Made by a program: the position numbers and the translations under genes. 64,000 nt of DNA from the NCBI GenBank assembly GCA_963837105.1, contig CAWIMG010000025.1, positions 1 through 64,000 of the forward strand, written 5' to 3'. The DNA comes from UBA9676 sp963837105. Lineage in GTDB: Bacteria; Actinomycetota; Actinomycetes; Streptosporangiales; Streptosporangiaceae. Positions 16,801 to 25,781 of the stretch are shown here, in pieces (the first letter of the stretch is position 1; each line of letters opens with the position of its first letter). The notes beneath the pieces are model-generated. The model saw only the letters and a list, made by a program, of their open reading frames with translations, was not told the DNA's origin and did not search any database.

Positions 16801-18939
16801 ATGGAAGGGGCCGACCGGGATCGGTCTGCTCGTACAGCCGGCCCTGCCGCCGGCTCGCTCGGCCTGCGAGCACAGGCACCGGCCGGGCAGGAAGGTGCCC
16901 ACAGCGCGGCTGGCCCGGCCGGTGGCCCTGGGACGGCGAGTGGCCCGGGGACGGGCAGCACGCCGGGCACGGGCGACGGGCCGGGCACGGGCAGCGGTCC
17001 GGGCCCGGACGTCCTGGATTCCTGGCACCGCCGGTTCCTGGCCACCCGGGCCGGGCACGCCATGGCCGCCGGCAAGGTGCGCCGCCAGCTGTCGGTGCTG
17101 GGCGGCTTCATCCTGGCCGGTATCGCGGTCACCTGGCCACTGGCGACCTATATCGGCGGCCGGCTGCCATCGACCCGGGACACCGCCAGCTATGTGTGGG
17201 GCTTCTGGTGGGTGGCGCACCAGATCGTCCATCTCTCCAATCCGTGGTTCACCAGCCAGATGGCCGCGCCGGCCGGGATCCAGCTCGGCTTCCACTCCCT
17301 GCTGCTGCTGCCGGGCCTGCTGCTGACCCCGGTCACCATGCTGCTCGGCCCCAGCTTCTCCTACAACCTGGTCGCCATGCTGACGCCCGGCCTGCTGGGC
17401 TATGCCATGTACCGGGCGGCCCGGCTGTGGGTGCCCTCGGCCACCGGGGCGGTCGCGGCCGGCGCCTTCTACGGCCTGTCCGCGATGCTGACCGCGATGG
17501 CCTGGTACCGCCTGAACATCGGGCTCGGGGCCATCTTCCTGCCGATGGCGCTGGAAGCCTCGGTACGGCTGCGGCGCACCCCCCGGCTCCGGCAGGCGCT
17601 GATCCTGGGTCTGGTCATGGGCGCCGCCGTGCTCACCGACCAGGAATCCGCCGTGCTGGCGGCCATCGTCACCGGCCTCACCCTGCTGCCCTGGCTGATC
17701 TGGCGCCCGTCGTGGGCCAAGCTGCGGCCGGTCGTGCTGGCGGTGCTGGCCGGGACCGTGCTCGCCAGCCCCCAGATCTTCGCCATGGCGCAGGAGCTGG
17801 TGCTCTCCCACGCCGGCCTGGCGATCAAGCCCAGCCTCTTGGCGGTGTCCTACAAGCAGTACGGGATCGGGCTGCCCGGCATGTTCTCGCCCACGCCACG
17901 GGTCGCCGACTTCGGCCTGGCCAGCCTGGCCGGGCCGTTCCTGCACGGCCGGGACAACGAGGGGATGCCGATGTTCGGCACCGTCCTCACCGTGCTTGCC
18001 CTGCTCGGCCTGATCGTCTCCTGGCGGCGGCGGAACGCCTGGCTGCTCGCCGCCCTGTGGATCGGCTGCGCCGCCCTGGCCCTGGGCTCCTCGCTGTGGA
18101 TCGGCAAGCACCAGTACCTGCCGCTGCCGATGACCTGGCGCGGCACCAGGGTGTCGGCGCTGATGCCGTTCACCTGGTTCGTGCAGATCCCGGGGCTGTC
18201 CAGCTTCCGGGAGGCAGACCGGCTGGCGATCCTCGGGCTGCTGCCTGCCGCCCTGCTGGCCGGGGCGGCCGTGAACTGGCTCCGCTATCACGCCCGGCCG
18301 CTGCTGGCGGTGGTGCTCGTGCTGGGCATCGCCGAACTGGGCTATTCCGGCAGTGCGAAGATCGCGCCGATGCCCACCCACTACGCGCTGGCCGACTCGC
18401 TGATCGCGGCCGATCACTCACACTCGGTCGTGCTGGATCTGCCGTTCGGCATCCGGGGCGGCATCCCGGTGTATGGCGCGCGGTTCTTCCCCAAGGCGCT
18501 GGTGATGGCAACCGCGGACGGCCACCCGCGGTCGATCGCGTACAGCTCGCGGGTCCCGGCGTCCGTCATCCAGAAGATGATGGCCCACGCCTTCTACCGC
18601 AACCTGGTGTACGTCCAGCAAGAAGGGCCGGAGTCCTGCCTGTGGTCGCCCAGCGACGGCCGCTACCTGCCCGGTCATCAGGCGCAGGCCACCGGATGCC
18701 AGTACCCGGTGGGCGTGACACCGCTGACCCCCACCGTGCTGCCGCCCGCTCAGCTGCTCGCGGCCGCGCGGGATGCCAGCCGGCTCCACTTCGGATGGGC
18801 GGTGGTGTGGAAGCGGAACATCAGCGTCGACCAGTACGTCCTGACCTACCTCAAGGACACCGGCTTCCGGTATGCGTACCGCGATCACAACGTGCTGATC
18901 TATCAGTACGCCGGCTTCCGCAACCGGGCCCAGCCCTAG
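16801..18939 (+). CDS. Large polytopic membrane protein, probable GT-C-type or related envelope enzyme
   Basis: 712 aa. An N-terminal Gly/Pro/Thr-rich tail with repeated PGTG units (residues about 40-75) precedes ten or more hydrophobic segments and a C-terminal extracytoplasmic domain. The order (TWPLATYIGGRLPSTRDT, WWVAHQIVHLSNPWF, FREADRLAILGLLPAALLAG, then DLPFGIRGGIPVYG) resembles YfhO-like or GT-C glycosyltransferase-type proteins. The catalytic acidic residues are not certain. It is a paralogue of the minus-strand gene at 42724-44628. The start is ATG with GAGGTGA upstream. It lies just upstream of a polysaccharide-exporter locus, consistent with envelope glycan work (inference). Confidence 0.7.
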   Translation: MEGADRDRSARTAGPAAGSLGLRAQAPAGQEGAHSAAGPAGGPGTASGPGTGSTPGTGDGPGTGSGPGPDVLDSWHRRFLATRAGHAMAAGKVRRQLSVLGGFILAGIAVTWPLATYIGGRLPSTRDTASYVWGFWWVAHQIVHLSNPWFTSQMAAPAGIQLGFHSLLLLPGLLLTPVTMLLGPSFSYNLVAMLTPGLLGYAMYRAARLWVPSATGAVAAGAFYGLSAMLTAMAWYRLNIGLGAIFLPMALEASVRLRRTPRLRQALILGLVMGAAVLTDQESAVLAAIVTGLTLLPWLIWRPSWAKLRPVVLAVLAGTVLASPQIFAMAQELVLSHAGLAIKPSLLAVSYKQYGIGLPGMFSPTPRVADFGLASLAGPFLHGRDNEGMPMFGTVLTVLALLGLIVSWRRRNAWLLAALWIGCAALALGSSLWIGKHQYLPLPMTWRGTRVSALMPFTWFVQIPGLSSFREADRLAILGLLPAALLAGAAVNWLRYHARPLLAVVLVLGIAELGYSGSAKIAPMPTHYALADSLIAADHSHSVVLDLPFGIRGGIPVYGARFFPKALVMATADGHPRSIAYSSRVPASVIQKMMAHAFYRNLVYVQQEGPESCLWSPSDGRYLPGHQAQATGCQYPVGVTPLTPTVLPPAQLLAAARDASRLHFGWAVVWKRNISVDQYVLTYLKDTGFRYAYRDHNVLIYQYAGFRNRAQP

Positions 18940-18944
18940 CCCGG

Positions 18945-19484
18945 CTAGATGTGCGTAACCGGTGCCGGCGGGTCCTCGGCGGCCAGCCCGCGCACCAGGC
19001 CGCGCAGCCCGGCCGCGAGCCCGGCGCGCTCCTCGGGCGACAGACCGGCCAGGATCCTGGCCTGCCGTGACTGCCAGGCCTGCCAGACCTGGGCGGCGAC
19101 AGCCCCGCCCTCGGGTGTGAGGTAGAGGCGGACGTAGCGCTGGTTCTCCTCATCGCGGCCCCGGCGCAGCCAGCCCTTGCGTTCCAGGCCGGCCGCCAGT
19201 CTGCTCACGGTGCTCTTCTCGAGCCCCAGCAGTGCCGCCAGCTGGCCCTGGGCAATACCGCGCGCTGCCAGCAACTCGATCAGGGCACGGGCCTCCGAAG
19301 CCGAGACCGGCGGGAAGCCAGCCGCGGCGGGGACAGTATCCTCCGTTACGGCCTGGTCCGCCGGGCCGCCCCTGGCCGGCTCGCTGACCGCCTGGTCCGC
19401 CTGGCTGCCAGCAGCCGGGCTGATGACCCGCAGCAGCCGGGCGAGCAGCCGGTCGAGTTCCGCGTCCGGCATCGAAGGGTCCAC
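18945..19484 (-). CDS. MarR-family transcriptional regulator
   Basis: 179 aa. A winged helix-turn-helix of MarR type: RGIAQGQLAALLGLEKSTVSRLAAGLERKGWLRRG is the DNA-recognition region and DEENQRYVRLYLTPEG the wing. Before it is an unusual about 40-residue insertion rich in Ala/Asp (QADQAVSEPARGGPADQAV) inside the N-terminal dimerisation helix. The gene is divergent from the Wzm/Wzt exporter. Two 17-bp inverted repeats lie between them, immediately upstream of its start, so autoregulation and control of the exporter are likely. Confidence 0.88.
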   Translation of the reverse strand: MDPSMPDAELDRLLARLLRVISPAAGSQADQAVSEPARGGPADQAVTEDTVPAAAGFPPVSASEARALIELLAARGIAQGQLAALLGLEKSTVSRLAAGLERKGWLRRGRDEENQRYVRLYLTPEGGAVAAQVWQAWQSRQARILAGLSPEERAGLAAGLRGLVRGLAAEDPPAPVTHI

Positions 19485-19490
19485 ATGAAC

Positions 19491-19507
19491 AGTTGTACAC
19501 TACAACT
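19491..19507. promoter_or_regulatory. Putative MarR operator 1
   Basis: AGTTGTACACTACAACT is a perfect inverted repeat with 7-bp arms and a 3-bp centre. It lies 6 bp upstream of the marR start codon and matches operator 2 in length and outer half-sites. Confidence 0.65.
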
Positions 19508-19534
19508 CTCCCGATGGTACGTTCGCAGCGTGAG

Positions 19535-19551
19535 AGTTGCTTCATACAACT
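19535..19551. promoter_or_regulatory. Putative MarR operator 2
   Basis: AGTTGCTTCATACAACT has the same 17-bp length and AGTTG...CAACT ends as operator 1. The centres are 44 bp apart, about four helical turns, so dimers would lie on the same DNA face. Confidence 0.6.
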
Positions 19552-19618
19552 CACCTGGGCTGCATGCCCTGGGCAGTCCGCATGCCGCGGGCCGTCCCGG
19601 CCACATAGGCTCGCCGCT

Positions 19619-20692
19619 GTGAGCGAGCGCACCCGGGTGAAGGGAACCCGGACCCTCAGCGGGCCTGGCGACGGGCATGCCGTCCCGTCACCCTCCCCGG
19701 CCGGGCAGGGCCTGCTCCCGGACGAGCCGCTGCCCGGCCTGGCCGCCCGCTACGGCCTGACCCCGAGCATCGCCCGGCCTGCCCCCTGGGCCTATCTCCG
19801 GCAGTTGTGGCAGCGGCGGCATTTCGTGCTCGCCTTCGCGACCGCGCGCAACATCGCCATGTACAGCGAGGCCCGGCTGGGCCAGGTCTGGCAGATCCTC
19901 ACCCCGCTGCTGAACGCCGCCGTCTACTTCCTGATCTTCGGCGTCATCCTGGACACCCGGCGCGGCGTGCCGAACTTCATCGCGTTCCTGGTCACCGGCG
20001 TCTTCATCTTCAACTTCACGCAGCGCTCGTTCATCATCGCGTCCCGGGTCATCAACGACACCCGCGAGCTGATCAGGGCGCTGTACTTCCCCCGCGCGTG
20101 CCTGCCGCTCGGCTACATCGTCATCGAACTGCAGCAGATGCTCATCTCGATGACCGTGCTGATCGTGATCGTGCTGGCCACCGGTGAGCCGCTCACCTGG
20201 TACTGGCCGCTGGTCGTGCCCGCGATCGCGTTGCAGACGCTGTTCAACGTGGGGGTCGGCTTCATGCTCGCCCGGATCGGGGCCGGGGTGGAGGACGTCA
20301 GCCAGCTGATCCCGTTCATCGTGCGGACCTGGATGTACGTCTCCGGGGTGATGTTCTTCATTCCCGCGCTCACCACCTTGTACCTGCACGAAAAGCTCAG
20401 CTACCTGATGCAGATCAACCCGGCCGCGGTCTACATCGAGCTGGTCAGGAACTCGCTGCTGGCCTCGCTGCGGCACACCGTCGCCGGGTACCGCCCCTAC
20501 AACCGCCAGCTCTGCGAGGCTGGCCTGCGCCAGCAGGCCCGGGGGGTGGCCCACCCGGCCCTGCTGGACAGCTGCCACCTGGTGGTGGGCAACAGCAGCC
20601 TGTGGCTGTACGGCGTCGGCTGGGCCGTGCTGGCGATCGTCATCGGCTACTTCGCCTTCTGGCAGGCGGAGGTGACCTATGGCCGTGGCTGA
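19619..20692 (+). CDS. ABC-2 type polysaccharide/teichoic-acid exporter permease (Wzm/TagG-like)
   Basis: About 357 aa with a cytoplasmic N-terminal tail and six membrane segments of the ABC2_membrane family. Landmarks are FATARNIAMYSEARLGQVWQ, VPNFIAFLVTGVFIFNF, LIRALYFPRACLPLGYI and FIVRTWMYVSGVMFF. With the next gene's ATPase it would export an undecaprenyl-linked glycan or teichoic acid across the membrane. The start is GTG 19619, since upstream codons run into the operator region; the ribosome-binding site is weak. It overlaps the ATPase gene by 14 bp, so the two are translationally coupled. Probably repressed by the adjacent MarR protein (inference). Confidence 0.88.
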   Translation: MSERTRVKGTRTLSGPGDGHAVPSPSPAGQGLLPDEPLPGLAARYGLTPSIARPAPWAYLRQLWQRRHFVLAFATARNIAMYSEARLGQVWQILTPLLNAAVYFLIFGVILDTRRGVPNFIAFLVTGVFIFNFTQRSFIIASRVINDTRELIRALYFPRACLPLGYIVIELQQMLISMTVLIVIVLATGEPLTWYWPLVVPAIALQTLFNVGVGFMLARIGAGVEDVSQLIPFIVRTWMYVSGVMFFIPALTTLYLHEKLSYLMQINPAAVYIELVRNSLLASLRHTVAGYRPYNRQLCEAGLRQQARGVAHPALLDSCHLVVGNSSLWLYGVGWAVLAIVIGYFAFWQAEVTYGRG

Positions 20693-21467
20693 GCCATTGG
20701 TCGTCGTGGACGACCTGCACATCGTCTACCGCGTGTACGGCTCGCGGGCCGACCGGGGCACGGCCGCGACCGCGTTCCTGCGCATCCTGCGCCGGCAGCG
20801 CCGGCCATCGGTGCGGGAGGTGCACGCCATCCAGGGCATCTCGTTCGTGGCCAACCGTGGCGACGCGGTCGGCGTGATCGGCCGGAACGGGTCGGGCAAG
20901 TCCACCCTGCTGCGGGCGATCGCCGGGCTGCTGCCACCGGAGAGCGGCGTCGTCTACACCACCGGCCACGCGTCGCTGCTCGGTGTCAACGCCGCCCTGC
21001 TGGACGATCTCACCGGCGAGCGGAACGTGGTGGTCTGCGGGCTGGCCATGGGCATGAGCCCACGTGAGGTCAAGGAGAAGTACCAGGCGATCGTGGACTT
21101 CTCCGGGGTCGGCGACTTCATCAACCTCCCGATGAACGCCTACTCCACCGGCATGGGCTCGCGGCTGCGGTTCGCCATCGCCTCCGCCCGCAGCCACGAC
21201 GTGCTGCTCATCGACGAGGCACTGGTCACCGGCGACGCGGAGTTCCGGGTCAAGAGCCGCCAGCGGATCGAAGAGCTCCGCGCCCAGGCGGGGACCGTCT
21301 TCGTCGTGGCGCACAGCATGGCCCAGATCGAGGAGACGTGTAACCGCGTCATCTGGCTGGAAAAGGGCAAGATCGTGCAGGCCGGTGACGACGTGCCGGG
21401 GATCATCGACGCGTACCTGGCCGCCACCGGCGGCCAGCCGCTGAACCGCGAGGGCGCCAAGAACTGA
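20679..21467 (+). CDS. ABC transporter ATP-binding protein (Wzt/TagH-like)
   Basis: 262 aa. Walker A is GRNGSGKST, the signature region is YSTGMGSRLRFAIASA (a degenerate LSGGQ typical of polysaccharide exporters), and Walker B is VLLIDEALVTGDAEF. The H-loop is VAHSM. It lacks the long carbohydrate-binding C-terminus of O-antigen Wzt and so resembles TagH-like or reduced Wzt proteins. It starts inside the end of the permease gene and forms the transporter's engine. Confidence 0.92.
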   Translation: MAVAEPLVVVDDLHIVYRVYGSRADRGTAATAFLRILRRQRRPSVREVHAIQGISFVANRGDAVGVIGRNGSGKSTLLRAIAGLLPPESGVVYTTGHASLLGVNAALLDDLTGERNVVVCGLAMGMSPREVKEKYQAIVDFSGVGDFINLPMNAYSTGMGSRLRFAIASARSHDVLLIDEALVTGDAEFRVKSRQRIEELRAQAGTVFVVAHSMAQIEETCNRVIWLEKGKIVQAGDDVPGIIDAYLAATGGQPLNREGAKN

Positions 21468-21520
21468 CCGGGCCTGGCGCACCGCCCCGCGACCGGGGGC
21501 CGGCCGGCCGTGGCTCGTGA

Positions 21521-23407
21521 TCAGGCCACCTCGTCCTGGACACCTGCCCGGCGCAGCCGCAGCCGCATCCGGGTGCCCCGCTCCGGCCGGGAACTGGCGT
21601 CCACGTCACCACCCTGGGCCCGGGCCAGCTGCCGCACGATGTACAGCCCGAGCCCGATGCCGCCGAACCGGCGCCGGTCGCCGGCCTCGCCCTGCACGAA
21701 ACGCTCGAAGATCCGCTCGTGGTCGCCCGGTGCGATGCCGATGCCCTCGTCATCGACGGTGACCTCGATCCACTCCCGGTCCGCCTGGGCCCGCACGGTG
21801 ACGGCCCCGCCGTCGGGCGAGTACTTGAACGCGTTCTCCAGCAGCTGGCCGACGATGACATCGGTGGCGGTCGGATCCCCCTGCGCGGGCGGCAGGCTGG
21901 CGGGGATGTCAGCGGTCAGTGTGTGCCGGTCGGCCAGTGGCTGGAACGCGGCCGCGGCCCCGCGCAGCAGCTCGGCCAGGTCGAACGTGCCGCTGGTGAC
22001 GGTGAGCTGGTCCGCCCCGGCCCGGTCCCCGAGCAGCAGCTGCTCCATCAGCCGGCCCAGCGACCCGGCGCGCTCGGCGATGGTCTGCACGGCGGCGCGG
22101 CGCTCGGTGTCGGACAGCTCGTCCCAGCGGCTGGCCAGCGTGCTGGCGAAGCCCTGCACCACGGTGATCGGGGTGCGCAGCTCATGGCTGGTGGTAGCCA
22201 GGAACAGGTCCTTGGCCTCTTCCAGCTCCTTGGCCGCCGTCACGTCCCGGAAGTCCACCACCAGCTCGTCCCGGCCGTTCAGCGCGTTGCACATCACCTC
22301 CAGCCAGCGGCCGCTGGGCAGCCGGTAGGTGAGGGTGGGGCCGCCCGGCTCGGGCACCGGGAACGGCGGCGGCTTGCCGGCCACCTCATCCGCGGACATC
22401 CCGGACAGCTTGTGCGCGGCCGGGTTCCACTGCCGGATGCTGCCGCCCGCGTCGAGCACCGCGATGCCGTCAGCACTGGCGTCGATGACCGCCCGCTCGT
22501 GCGCGCGCTGGCGCACCACCTCCTCGAACGCCAGCGCGTTGGTGAGCGCCACGCCCGCGTGCGCGGCCATCAGCTCCAGCAGTTCCAGCTCCACATGGCC
22601 GACCTTGCGGTGGCTGTAGAGGGCGTACAGGGCCCCGTACGGGCGGTCACCCGCGTGGGACAGCGCCAGCGCGATGGTGTGCAGGCCGGGCAGGGCGGAC
22701 CAGATCAGGTCGTCGAACTCGCCGGACTCGCCGGTGGTCATCATCACCGTCCGGCCGGACCGCATCAGCTCGGCGACCAGGCTGGTCGGCAGGTCCGCGG
22801 TCCGGCCGCGCAGGCTGGCGGGCAGCCCCTGCATGCTGACCAGCCGCAGCCGGTCGCCCTCGATGAGGGCGAACCCGCCGGCGTCGGCCCCGGTCAGCTC
22901 GCACAGGCTGGCCGCGATCCGGTCCAGCACCGCCTCCAGGTCCCGCTGGGCGGTCATGTCGGCGACCACATCCCCGAGTTTGCGCACCACCCGGGCCCGC
23001 TGGGCCATCCCGTTGCTGGCCGCCTCCTCCGCGCCGGTCCGGTGGCAGACGTTCACCCAGCCGGTCACCTCGCCCGCGTGGTCGCGCAGCGGGCTGATGT
23101 CGATGCGCAGGTCCAGCAGGCTGCCGTCGCGGCAGGCCCGGCGGGTGGCGAGGGCGATCTGCCCGCCGCCGGCCCGGATCCGCTCCAGCACCGCGTTGTG
23201 CTCGGCCTGCAGTTCCTCCGGGATCAGCGGCGGCTCGGTGCCGACCACCTCGGTAGCGGCCCAGCCGAACATCCGCTCGGCGGCCGGGTTCCACAGCAGC
23301 ACCGCGCCGTCGGTGCCGAACGCCACGATCGCGTCCGCGGCGCTTTCTACCACCGCCCAGGCGGTGGCACCTACCCGGTCCTGCCCGGCCGCTACTGGAT
23401 GCGCCAC
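21521..23407 (-). CDS. PAS/GAF sensor histidine kinase
   Basis: 628 aa with no clear transmembrane segment, so cytoplasmic. Domains in order: PAS (VVESAADAIVAFGTDGAVLLWNPAAERMFGW), GAF (LEAVLDRIAASLCELTGADAGGFAL), a second PAS (VIDASADGIAVLDAGGSIRQWNP), HisKA with phospho-acceptor His408 in TTSHELRTP, and HATPase_c (LLENAFKYSPDGG, DEGIGIAPGDHERIFERF, GIGLGLYIVRQL). GTG 23407 lies 16 bp inside the upstream muramidase gene, so expression is coupled. No response regulator is adjacent. The signal may be intracellular or redox, but this cannot be told from sequence. Confidence 0.9.
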   Translation of the reverse strand: MAHPVAAGQDRVGATAWAVVESAADAIVAFGTDGAVLLWNPAAERMFGWAATEVVGTEPPLIPEELQAEHNAVLERIRAGGGQIALATRRACRDGSLLDLRIDISPLRDHAGEVTGWVNVCHRTGAEEAASNGMAQRARVVRKLGDVVADMTAQRDLEAVLDRIAASLCELTGADAGGFALIEGDRLRLVSMQGLPASLRGRTADLPTSLVAELMRSGRTVMMTTGESGEFDDLIWSALPGLHTIALALSHAGDRPYGALYALYSHRKVGHVELELLELMAAHAGVALTNALAFEEVVRQRAHERAVIDASADGIAVLDAGGSIRQWNPAAHKLSGMSADEVAGKPPPFPVPEPGGPTLTYRLPSGRWLEVMCNALNGRDELVVDFRDVTAAKELEEAKDLFLATTSHELRTPITVVQGFASTLASRWDELSDTERRAAVQTIAERAGSLGRLMEQLLLGDRAGADQLTVTSGTFDLAELLRGAAAAFQPLADRHTLTADIPASLPPAQGDPTATDVIVGQLLENAFKYSPDGGAVTVRAQADREWIEVTVDDEGIGIAPGDHERIFERFVQGEAGDRRRFGGIGLGLYIVRQLARAQGGDVDASSRPERGTRMRLRLRRAGVQDEVA

Positions 23408-25641
23408 AGCTCACCGGGGATCTGGGTGCAGGTGGCGATCTGGATGGCGGTGCCCTTCCCGGCGGAATTCCCCGGGTCGGCCAGGCACAGCCCGGACTGC
23501 GGATTCACCAGCACCGCCCCAGCCGCTGACTGGGTCACCCGCCACTGCTGCGCGCCGGTGCCATTGCAGCTGTACAGGTCGGCCGGGGTACCGCTGGCGG
23601 TGCCACCGCCCCGCACGTCCAGGCATTTGCCCAGCACCCGCACCGTGCCGTCCGGCTCGGCCGTCCACCGCTGCGCGCTGGCACTGCCGCACGGGTAGAT
23701 GTCGATCTTGTTGCCGTTGCCGGTCCTGCCGCCGGCATCATCCAGGCACAGCCCGGGCACCCCGCTGGCCACTGGCCCGGCCGGCAAGGTCCAGGCCTGG
23801 TCCGCGCCGCCGTCGCAGGTGGAGACGGTCACCGTCGTGCCGTTGGCGGTCGCCGCGCCCGGATCGGCCAGGCACATGCCGGTGACCGGGTTGGCCAGGG
23901 TGACCGCGGCCGGGCCCGCGCCGGGGTTGACGCTGCGCGGCGCGGCCAGCCGCCACTGCTGGAGCGGCGCGCCGGTGCAGGTGGCCAGCGCCACCGGCGT
24001 ACCGCTGGTAGCGGTGGCGCTGGGCGGCGCCAGGCATTTGCCGTAGATGCGCAGCGTGCCGTCCTGGACATGGGCCCACTTCTGGGCGCTGCTGGAGCCA
24101 CAGGTCCAGATGCTGGCCTTCGTGCCGCTGGCCGAGTTGTTGCCGGTGTCGTCGAGGCATTTGCCGGCCAGGTCCAGCCGCACCGTCCCGGCCGGCCCGG
24201 AACTGGCGGTGCTCACCGTCCAGCTGAACGAGACCGAGCCGGAACTGCCCGTGCTGTCGGTCGCGGTCACGGCCACCTGGTAACTGCCGGGAGTGCTGGG
24301 CCAGCCGGTGATCAGCCCACCGCTGGTCACCGACAGGCCGGGCGGCAGGCCGGTCACCGTGAACGTGATCGGAGGTGCGGGGATCGTGTCGGAGGCGGTG
24401 AGCTGGAGCCTGACCGGGCTGCCGCCGGTGGTGGTCTGGCGGCCCGGCGAGAGGGCGGTGACGATGCCGCTGGTGTACCAGGTGAAGCTGACCGGCCCGT
24501 TCGCCCCGGAGGTGGTGTCGCTGACGGTGACGGTGACCGGGAACGAGCCGGGGGCGGGCGGTGCGGTCCCGGTCAGCGCGCCGGTGCTGGTGTTCAGGTT
24601 CAGCCAGGACGGCATGGTGGCCGGCGCGTAGCTGACCACCGGGCCGGCTTCCTCGGCATAGGCCTCGACCTGCCCGCTGGCCGCCGCGGCGGGCTTGCTG
24701 CGGCGTGGGCCCGGGTTGAAGACCATGAGCTGGCCGGGGTCGATGAAGCTGTCCGGGTTGACCTGATCGAGGTCGGCATTGCCGGAGATGCCGGTGACCG
24801 CCCCGGTGCTGCTGTACTGCCAGATGCCCCAGTCGCTCCAGTTCGCGGGCAGCGGCGAGGGGCTGGGGATGCTGGCGTACTGGGCGATCCAGAGCGGGTC
24901 GCTGCCCAGCGCGGTGCTGTTGCCGGTGCAGGTGGCCAGCCAGTCCTGGGTGCTGTAGATGATGGGCGGCCGGCCGGTCTTGGCCAGCACCTCGGCGCTG
25001 AAGCCGTTGATCCAGGTGACCATGGCCGTCTTGGACAGCCCGTAGCACTCGGCGCCATACGGGTTGTACTCGATGTCCAGCATGACCGGCGGCAGCGGTG
25101 AGACGCCCTGCTTGGTCAGGTAGCTGATCAGGTAATCGGCCTGCACGGTGGGACTGCTGCTGCTGCCGTTCCCGTTCGGGATGCCAAACGCGTAGGCGAT
25201 CGTCGACAGGCCCGCCGCCCGCGCCCCGGCCAGGTCTCCCGGCGCATACGTGTTCTGGTAGTAGGCCCCCTCGGTGGCCTTGACCCCGGCGAACCTGATG
25301 CCGTCCGCCGCCACGCTGGCCCAGTGGATCGCCGCGCCCTTCGGGTGCTGGTAGGAGGCGACGTCCACGCCCTGCACCGCGCCGGCGATGACCTCCCGCC
25401 GCAGGGCCGGTGCGGCCTGCCGGGCGCCGAGCGGCCGGGCCGGGCCGGCCAGCTTGCGCAGCAGTTCCGGCGAGTGCGGCTCGCCGACGTTGGCGTGGTT
25501 CACCGGCTGGCTGCGGGTGGCTGCCGCGGCCGCGCGGCCCACAGGCACGGCCACCGCGGGCGGCACGGATAGTGCGAGCACGGCCAGGCCCGCGCCGGCG
25601 GCCAGTGCGCCGCTCCAGCGGATGCGCCTCCACGCCGCCAT
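23392..25641 (-). CDS. Secreted GH25 muramidase with Ig-like and ricin-type lectin domains
   Basis: About 749 aa. A signal peptide (MAAWRRIRWSG, Ala/Leu-rich core to PPAVA) leads to a GH25 lysozyme domain: QGVDVASYQHPKG, GVKATEGAYYQN, VMLDIEYNPYG with the catalytic acid pair, and WQYSSTG. Two putative Ig (He_PIG-like) modules follow, containing PATMPSWLNLNTSTGALTG and TFTVTGLPPGLSVTSGG. The C-terminal about 300 residues hold two beta-trefoil ricin-B domains with GKCLD..., QKWxx and QQWR repeats. It should cleave the MurNAc-GlcNAc bond in peptidoglycan while anchored on glycans. The stop overlaps the start of the sensor kinase. ATG 25641 is chosen for the signal peptide and GGGGTG upstream. 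Confidence 0.9.
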   Translation of the reverse strand: MAAWRRIRWSGALAAGAGLAVLALSVPPAVAVPVGRAAAAATRSQPVNHANVGEPHSPELLRKLAGPARPLGARQAAPALRREVIAGAVQGVDVASYQHPKGAAIHWASVAADGIRFAGVKATEGAYYQNTYAPGDLAGARAAGLSTIAYAFGIPNGNGSSSSPTVQADYLISYLTKQGVSPLPPVMLDIEYNPYGAECYGLSKTAMVTWINGFSAEVLAKTGRPPIIYSTQDWLATCTGNSTALGSDPLWIAQYASIPSPSPLPANWSDWGIWQYSSTGAVTGISGNADLDQVNPDSFIDPGQLMVFNPGPRRSKPAAAASGQVEAYAEEAGPVVSYAPATMPSWLNLNTSTGALTGTAPPAPGSFPVTVTVSDTTSGANGPVSFTWYTSGIVTALSPGRQTTTGGSPVRLQLTASDTIPAPPITFTVTGLPPGLSVTSGGLITGWPSTPGSYQVAVTATDSTGSSGSVSFSWTVSTASSGPAGTVRLDLAGKCLDDTGNNSASGTKASIWTCGSSSAQKWAHVQDGTLRIYGKCLAPPSATATSGTPVALATCTGAPLQQWRLAAPRSVNPGAGPAAVTLANPVTGMCLADPGAATANGTTVTVSTCDGGADQAWTLPAGPVASGVPGLCLDDAGGRTGNGNKIDIYPCGSASAQRWTAEPDGTVRVLGKCLDVRGGGTASGTPADLYSCNGTGAQQWRVTQSAAGAVLVNPQSGLCLADPGNSAGKGTAIQIATCTQIPGELWRIQ

Positions 25642-25781
25642 GGCCACACCCCGCTTCCTGCCGGCTGCCGCGCGGGGCCACCAGCCACCGGCGATGCTGG
25701 CCCGCCCCCGCCGTGGGCGGGCCGGGACCCTGGCATGATCCCGCATCAGCGGTCACCGGCGCGGGCCAGATGCGGATATTG

